The notes beneath the pieces are model-generated. The model was not told the DNA's origin. It ran no database searches and saw nothing but the letters and a program-made list of their open reading frames with translations. DNA of 36,032 bases, taken from positions 1-36,032 of the forward strand of contig CAMCUZ010000021.1 of NCBI GenBank assembly GCA_945879145.1, given 5' to 3'. A program made the translations under genes and the position numbers. Shown here piece after piece: positions 33,096 to 36,032 of the stretch. The DNA is from an uncultured Mediterranea sp. (GTDB lineage Bacteria; Bacteroidota; Bacteroidia; Bacteroidales; Bacteroidaceae). The stretch's first letter is position 1. The number at the start of each line of letters is the position of its first letter.

Positions 33096-34025
33096 CTATT
33101 TACTGTTGGCAACACCAAAAGGGATATGCACAGCTGGCACATTATGGAGATGATCCAGATGCACCATTTGGTCATCAAAGAAAATATGCGGTTTCCATAT
33201 ATTCAATATCCTAGATTTCTCAATGCCACCCAAGAAGAAGACATCGTCCACCTCGATATTCAGATTCTTCAGTGTAGTCACCATACGCTCGTGTGCAGGT
33301 GCACTGCGGGCTGTAATGATGGCCGTACTCAGAATCTTCCGATAGTTTGGGTTCTTCGCAGCCTGTTCACTCTCCAACTTCTGGAAGAATGAGATACGCT
33401 GCAGCAACTTGCCTATAGGGCCACCCTCCAACGGATTGGCGGCCAATTGCTGCTCATGCTGATGATATGCATTCATGTTCCCCTGATTCTGCTTATAAAA
33501 CTGCTCAGCCGAGTCGTCGGCAATCACCCCGTCGAAGTCAAACCCCAGACGTAACTGCGTATCATTCTCATCATCCACCACCTTAGTCTCCAACACCGTA
33601 CCCGCTGCATAACCTGCACGAATCGCATTGCTGGTATCCTCCGCATTGGCCGACAAGAAGAGCGAGGCATTGAAGGCTGGTAGATACTGAAAGTTACTCT
33701 TACCCGATGAAAAGTAAGCGCGAGAGATATTCAGATGATAATGTGCTATACTCCGAAAAGCCCTAAGACCTGTCTCGGGGCTATTCTTTGAAAAGACCAC
33801 CACCTCTACCGGTTCTTCATTGGGAAAGGAGTTATTCAAACTCAGCAAACGCTTGATGAAAGGGAAGGCAACCCCCTTCTGTAACGGTTCGTCAATCTTC
33901 TCCTCCTGATACTTGCGATAAGCCTCGATGCCTCTGGAACGAAAGATGGAGTCAGACTCTTCCATGTCAAACAATGCACTTGTTGACACGGCGATAACTA
34001 GTTTTTTCTCAATAGGATAAGGCAT
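33096..34025 (-). CDS. Cytosolic 5'-nucleotidase family protein
   Basis: 309 residues from the ATG at 34025, in the 5'-nucleotidase family (Pfam PF06189 type) that dephosphorylates nucleoside monophosphates in the cytoplasm. The N-terminal block has KKLVIAVSTSALFDMEESD and the substrate region VVVFSKNSPETGLRAF. The HAD-type catalytic motif is LRLGFDFDGVIADD, with an aspartate pair about 180 residues in. IITARSAPAHERM and the FFDDQMVHL end follow. A longer frame starting at 34085 is excluded because the promoter at 34055-34086 lies inside it. It is a single-gene unit upstream of the tRNA-Lys region, facing it. The nucleotide preferred cannot be read from sequence. Confidence 0.88.
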   Translation of the reverse strand: MPYPIEKKLVIAVSTSALFDMEESDSIFRSRGIEAYRKYQEEKIDEPLQKGVAFPFIKRLLSLNNSFPNEEPVEVVVFSKNSPETGLRAFRSIAHYHLNISRAYFSSGKSNFQYLPAFNASLFLSANAEDTSNAIRAGYAAGTVLETKVVDDENDTQLRLGFDFDGVIADDSAEQFYKQNQGNMNAYHQHEQQLAANPLEGGPIGKLLQRISFFQKLESEQAAKNPNYRKILSTAIITARSAPAHERMVTTLKNLNIEVDDVFFLGGIEKSRILNIWKPHIFFDDQMVHLDHLHNVPAVHIPFGVANSK

Positions 34026-34054
34026 AATCCATACATTTAGTTGATTTCGTGTAG

Positions 34055-34086
34055 CAAAAATAGTTCTTTTCTCGATAATAGCCAAA
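34055..34086 (-). promoter_or_regulatory. Bacteroidetes-type promoter of the 5'-nucleotidase gene
   Basis: On the minus strand TTTG (plus CAAA, 34083-34086), a 20-base spacer, and TATTTTTG (plus CAAAAATA, 34055-34062). This fixes the start of the gene at 34025, about 30 bases downstream. Confidence 0.75.
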
Positions 34087-34130
34087 CGAAAAATGAATGA
34101 ATCGAGCTGTTCTTATCAAAATGGAAAATA

Positions 34131-34147
34131 ACCTTTTCAAAATGAAA
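34131..34147 (+). repeat. Left copy of a 17-bp inverted repeat
   Basis: ACCTTTTCAAAATGAAA here is the exact reverse complement of TTTCATTTTGAAAAGGT at 35384-35400. The pair brackets the hxlR-like and cupin genes. Confidence 0.8.
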
Positions 34148-34187
34148 GTGTACAAATAGACTCCAATCTATCAGATTATCCCACTAT

Positions 34188-34574
34188 TCACGTTTTATCG
34201 CAAGAAAGTTTCCTTCTGTCTTTCATTATCGCCGCAAAATTATCGATGGCCCAATCCACCATCGGGCGACACGCAGCCATAAAGGAATGTGCACGTGGAG
34301 TAAGCGTGTATTCGGTGTGAGGCGGCACTTCGGCATAAACCTTACGCACCAAGAAACCGTCGGCTTCAAGGTTTCTTAATGTTGAAGTCAACACCTTTTG
34401 AGATATGTCGGGAATGGCTTTTTTAATGTCAGAAAAGCGCATAGGCTCTTGGTGAAGTATCATTTGGTGCATCAGTAAAAGTGACCATTTGTCTCCTACC
34501 CTCGACAGGATATTGCGCACAGGACAATCGGGGAATAACGTCTCGCCTAAGAGAATAGTGTTGTTCTTATCCAT
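34188..34574 (-). CDS. HxlR family winged-helix regulator
   Basis: 128-residue DNA-binding protein of the HxlR/MarR-like group. The N-terminal CPVRNILSRVGDKWSLLLMH is the family start, with the conserved cysteine (C17) that acts as a redox or electrophile sensor in some members. The recognition helix region is KKAIPDISQKVLTSTLRNLEADGFL, and the wing includes VPPHTEYTLTPRA. It lies 10 bases downstream of the cupin gene on the same strand and is probably co-transcribed with it, so it may regulate its own operon. The target and signal are unknown. Confidence 0.9.
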   Translation of the reverse strand: MDKNNTILLGETLFPDCPVRNILSRVGDKWSLLLMHQMILHQEPMRFSDIKKAIPDISQKVLTSTLRNLEADGFLVRKVYAEVPPHTEYTLTPRAHSFMAACRPMVDWAIDNFAAIMKDRRKLSCDKT

Positions 34575-34584
34575 ATCGTATTAA

Positions 34585-34980
34585 TTATTGCTCCACAACG
34601 CCATCGCCCATGGTATATTGTTCCAACGAGCCTGCTTTTGCTTGGATGCAAATATATACCAAAGGTACGCTGCCCGTGCATTTGGTATTGCGGCTTACCG
34701 ATGGCGCAACCCTGACTATACTGCCCGAAGCGACAGGTTCTTCCTTTCCATCAAGAATGAATACCCCTTCTCCGCTCAACACCACATATACCTCCTCGTT
34801 CTGCTTGTGGTGATGGAAGAAGGGTACTGTGCATCCCGGTGCAAGTGTGCCGAACGACACTTCCATGGATGTTGCGTTAAGAATATCCTTCACAAATGCT
34901 TTTCCCTCAAAAGAGGCAAGGTCTCCGACAGTGGCGATGCTATAGCCCTCAGTCGATTTTTGTAATTCTGCTTGGTTCAT
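34585..34980 (-). CDS. Single-domain cupin protein
   Basis: 131 residues, one cupin barrel. The first motif FFHHHKQNEEVYVVLSGEG carries the metal-binding His/His/Glu set. The second motif is GSIVRVAPSVSRNT, where Arg replaces the usual metal-binding histidine. The rest of the barrel (VPLVYICIQAKAG) is normal. It is the first gene of a two-gene unit with the HxlR-like regulator, from a promoter at 35011-35042. Cupins paired with HxlR regulators are often in electrophile or redox responses, but no specific reaction can be given. Confidence 0.88.
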   Translation of the reverse strand: MNQAELQKSTEGYSIATVGDLASFEGKAFVKDILNATSMEVSFGTLAPGCTVPFFHHHKQNEEVYVVLSGEGVFILDGKEEPVASGSIVRVAPSVSRNTKCTGSVPLVYICIQAKAGSLEQYTMGDGVVEQ

Positions 34981-35010
34981 AATACGAATTTCTTTATTGT
35001 TTTAACGCTG

Positions 35011-35042
35011 CAAAGTTACTTCTTTATCTTGATTTCAACAAG
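35011..35042 (-). promoter_or_regulatory. Promoter of the cupin-hxlR unit
   Basis: On the minus strand CTTG (plus CAAG, 35039-35042), a 20-base spacer, and TAACTTTG (plus CAAAGTTA, 35011-35018). The -7 box is a full match. The cupin ATG is about 30 bases further. Confidence 0.65.
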
Positions 35043-35290
35043 AGCTAACAGTTGAGACAGTTTGTAACCCTGAGGGAACTATTGCTGAAAACCAACATCT
35101 TGCAAAAAAATGATTTATGTATTGATAACTTCTGATTTACAGGCACGATGCATGCGGCATTGGCATACATTGGTACGGCCAGCACAACTGCTTACCAAAA
35201 CTTTTACGTCTTTCATATATGATATTTTTTAAACGAATAATTCCTATTTATCGTTTATCGTAGAATAGCGATAAAACTACTGAAATGAAT

Positions 35291-35324
35291 AGCGTATGCC
35301 GATGATTTCACTGAGGCATACGCT
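35291..35324. other. Perfect 10-bp hairpin
   Basis: AGCGTATGCC (35291-35300) and GGCATACGCT (35315-35324) form a perfect stem with a 14-base loop. No T-run follows on either strand, so it is not a clear terminator; it may be a structural or regulatory element. Confidence 0.55.
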
Positions 35325-35383
35325 TAGTCCTACTTACAGGATACTCCCCTCCTGCCCTACGCCTTCCAAAATGAATACGTTAT

Positions 35384-35400
35384 TTTCATTTTGAAAAGGT
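35384..35400 (-). repeat. Right copy of a 17-bp inverted repeat
   Basis: TTTCATTTTGAAAAGGT, the exact reverse complement of 34131-34147. It lies 47 bases upstream of where KdpA homology begins. Confidence 0.8.
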
Positions 35401-35447
35401 GTTTATTTACCATGCTTTTGTTTTCGATGTTTATATAGTACTGATGG

Positions 35448-35690
35448 ACGTGCCTCGACTTCATGAAGCCGGTGGAACGTTGGATGTACAAATTGAGCGG
35501 TGTGAATCCTGACGAGGAGATGGACTGGAAGAAGTTCCTCCGTGCATTGCTCGTGGTTAACTTGTTTTGGTTTGTATGGGGTATGGTGCTCTTGGTAGCA
35601 CAAGGTGTGTTGCCGCTCAACCCCGATGGCAATATTGGACAGACATGCCATCAGGAATTCAACACCTGTATCTCGTTTATGTGCCCGTGA
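35448..35690 (+). pseudogene. kdpA: kdpA remnant (internal fragment)
   Basis: Reading from 35448 the translation begins TCLDFMKPVERWMYKL and continues with GVNPDEEMDWKKFLRALL, a hydrophobic segment, LLPLNPDG-type residues (VLPLNPDGN), and the block FNTCISFM. This matches the potassium-transporting ATPase A subunit from about residue 37 to about 110, in correct order. Upstream of 35448 the homology stops (in-frame stops at 35436-35444), so the first ~36 codons are gone. After FNTCISFM the frame hits TGA at 35688, and the remaining ~450 residues of KdpA are missing. The longest complete frame starts at 35463. It cannot make a working channel subunit. Confidence 0.8.
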
Positions 35691-35852
35691 CAGATAAAGC
35701 GGGTGGCAGAAGCACGCAATATGGATGAGAAACAGGTGGAAGAATTGGTAGAAAAATCCATCGAGCGCCCATTTTTCGGTCTCTTCGGCCCGGAAAAGGT
35801 AAATGTACTGAAGCTGAATGTTGCTCTTAATAAACTGGATCCCGAATTTTAA
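35691..35852 (+). pseudogene. kdpC: kdpC remnant (C-terminal fragment)
   Basis: Directly after the TGA that ends the kdpA fragment, and in the same frame, the translation gives QIKRVAEARNMDEKQVEEL, then FFGLFGPEKVNVLKLNVAL and a TAA at 35850. This is the C-terminal ~50 residues of KdpC, the small subunit that helps assemble KdpAB. The N-terminal membrane anchor and the middle of KdpC are gone, and all of kdpB is gone. A KdpC tail without its start codon should not be translated except by readthrough. Confidence 0.75.
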
Positions 35853-35864
35853 CAACGAACAATT

Positions 35865-36032
35865 ATGAAGATAAGATTGATTATCGCATCTATTATGGGA
35901 GTGGCATTGACTCTGTCCTCAGCCACTTCCGCTCAAGAGAAAGTAACAGTGAATGGCAACATGGACTTGGTGAATAACTACGTATGGCGCGGTATGGACC
36001 AAAACTCTGGTTTTTCCGTGCAGCCAACGCTT
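35865..36032 (+). CDS. TorF-like putative porin (start only)
   Basis: Partial, first 56 residues, cut by the window end. It has a signal peptide (about residues 1-23, ending TSAQ), so it is an envelope protein. The mature start MDLVNNYVWRGMDQNSGFSVQPTL contains the YVWRG and QPTL marks of the TorF/Gcw_chp-type beta-barrel family. It starts 12 bases after the kdpC remnant stop and is probably the conserved outer-membrane gene that follows kdpC in Bacteroides kdp loci. It appears intact as far as seen, although the kdp genes before it are broken. Confidence 0.75.
   Translation, partial: MKIRLIIASIMGVALTLSSATSAQEKVTVNGNMDLVNNYVWRGMDQNSGFSVQPTL

Larger units (their letters stand above)
34981..35447. 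other. 467-base region between the cupin gene and the kdp remnant
   Basis: No credible gene. It holds the minus-strand cupin promoter (35011-35042), small hairpins (TTTATCG at 35254-35260 with CGATAAA at 35269-35275, and a 10-bp stem at 35291-35324), and the right copy of a 17-bp inverted repeat at 35384-35400. A 24-codon frame from 35148 looks protein-like but has no supporting features. Confidence 0.5.

Noticed and set aside
35148-35222. 24-codon frame with protein-like translation
   Set aside because: Too short, no family match that I can see, and no promoter or ribosome-binding context.
35371-35394. ATGAATACG as the original kdpA start
   Set aside because: KdpA proteins often start MNT, but only three codons match and the frame meets a stop after seven; it is also out of frame with the KdpA fragment. 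Likely coincidence.
34131-35400. Classical transposon with the 17-bp repeats as ends
   Set aside because: No transposase or integrase inside and no target-site duplication outside the repeats. Kept only as an inverted-repeat observation.
35403-35855. 150-residue minus-strand frame over the kdp remnant
   Set aside because: The plus strand matches KdpA and KdpC in order, so the minus frame is a shadow of degraded sequence without stops.

Overview
The window looks like a chromosomal stretch of a Bacteroidales bacterium (Bacteroides, Phocaeicola or a close relative). Evidence: promoters of the Bacteroidetes type (TTTG, about 20 bases, TAnnTTTG), no clear Shine-Dalgarno sequences, an AddA/AddB-type nuclease pair, a lon-tgt-lptG-like operon, DUF1573 and DUF1460 proteins, and a kdp remnant next to a TorF-like porin. 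The species cannot be fixed from the sequence alone. Most of the window is vertically inherited housekeeping DNA with GC-rich codon use. The right end (about 32.4-36.0 kb) is more AT-rich, gene-poor and visibly rearranged.

Layout, left to right. 0.2-6.6 kb: a two-gene recombination nuclease (addA, addB). 6.7-10.6 kb: an acyl-CoA/AMP ligase, a secreted protein with 16-residue repeats, and a ZIP metal transporter. 10.6-15.3 kb, minus strand: lon, tgt and an LptF/LptG-type permease in one operon (lon and tgt overlap by 4 bases). 15.5-19.7 kb, plus strand: a tRNA m6A methyltransferase, a DUF1573 secreted protein, then an OPT transporter followed by a DUF1460 peptidoglycan amidase-like protein. 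19.8-21.4 kb, minus: dnaB, facing the previous unit across a shared terminator hairpin. 21.5-22.4 kb: ispE. 22.4-28.3 kb, minus: mfd, topB and a one-domain helicase-associated (HA) protein. 28.4-32.4 kb, plus: dolichol-phosphate-mannose-type glycosyltransferase, pyrC, a free-standing MetH reactivation domain, and a YycJ-like metallo-hydrolase. 32.5-33.1 kb: an 11-base-periodic palindromic repeat, then tRNA-Lys(CTT) with its own promoter and terminator. 33.1-35.0 kb, minus: a 5'-nucleotidase, an HxlR regulator and a cupin. 35.4-36.0 kb: a kdpA/kdpC scar with kdpB missing, then the start of a TorF-like porin that runs off the window.

Genome maintenance is the main theme: AddAB (double-strand break repair), DnaB (replication fork), Mfd (transcription-coupled repair), TopB (decatenation) and Lon (proteolysis). 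tRNA modification (Tgt, TrmN-like) and the envelope (LptF/G permease, DUF1460, OPT, repeat protein, porin) are also represented. The most notable observations are the 11-base-periodic palindrome upstream of tRNA-Lys, the internal kdp deletion, a 17-bp inverted repeat bracketing the cupin-hxlR pair, a Tgt lacking the three zinc cysteines, a DnaB ending in an SSB-like acidic VPF tip, and a MetH reactivation module encoded on its own. I found no insertion sequence, prophage, CRISPR array or unmistakable new defence system.
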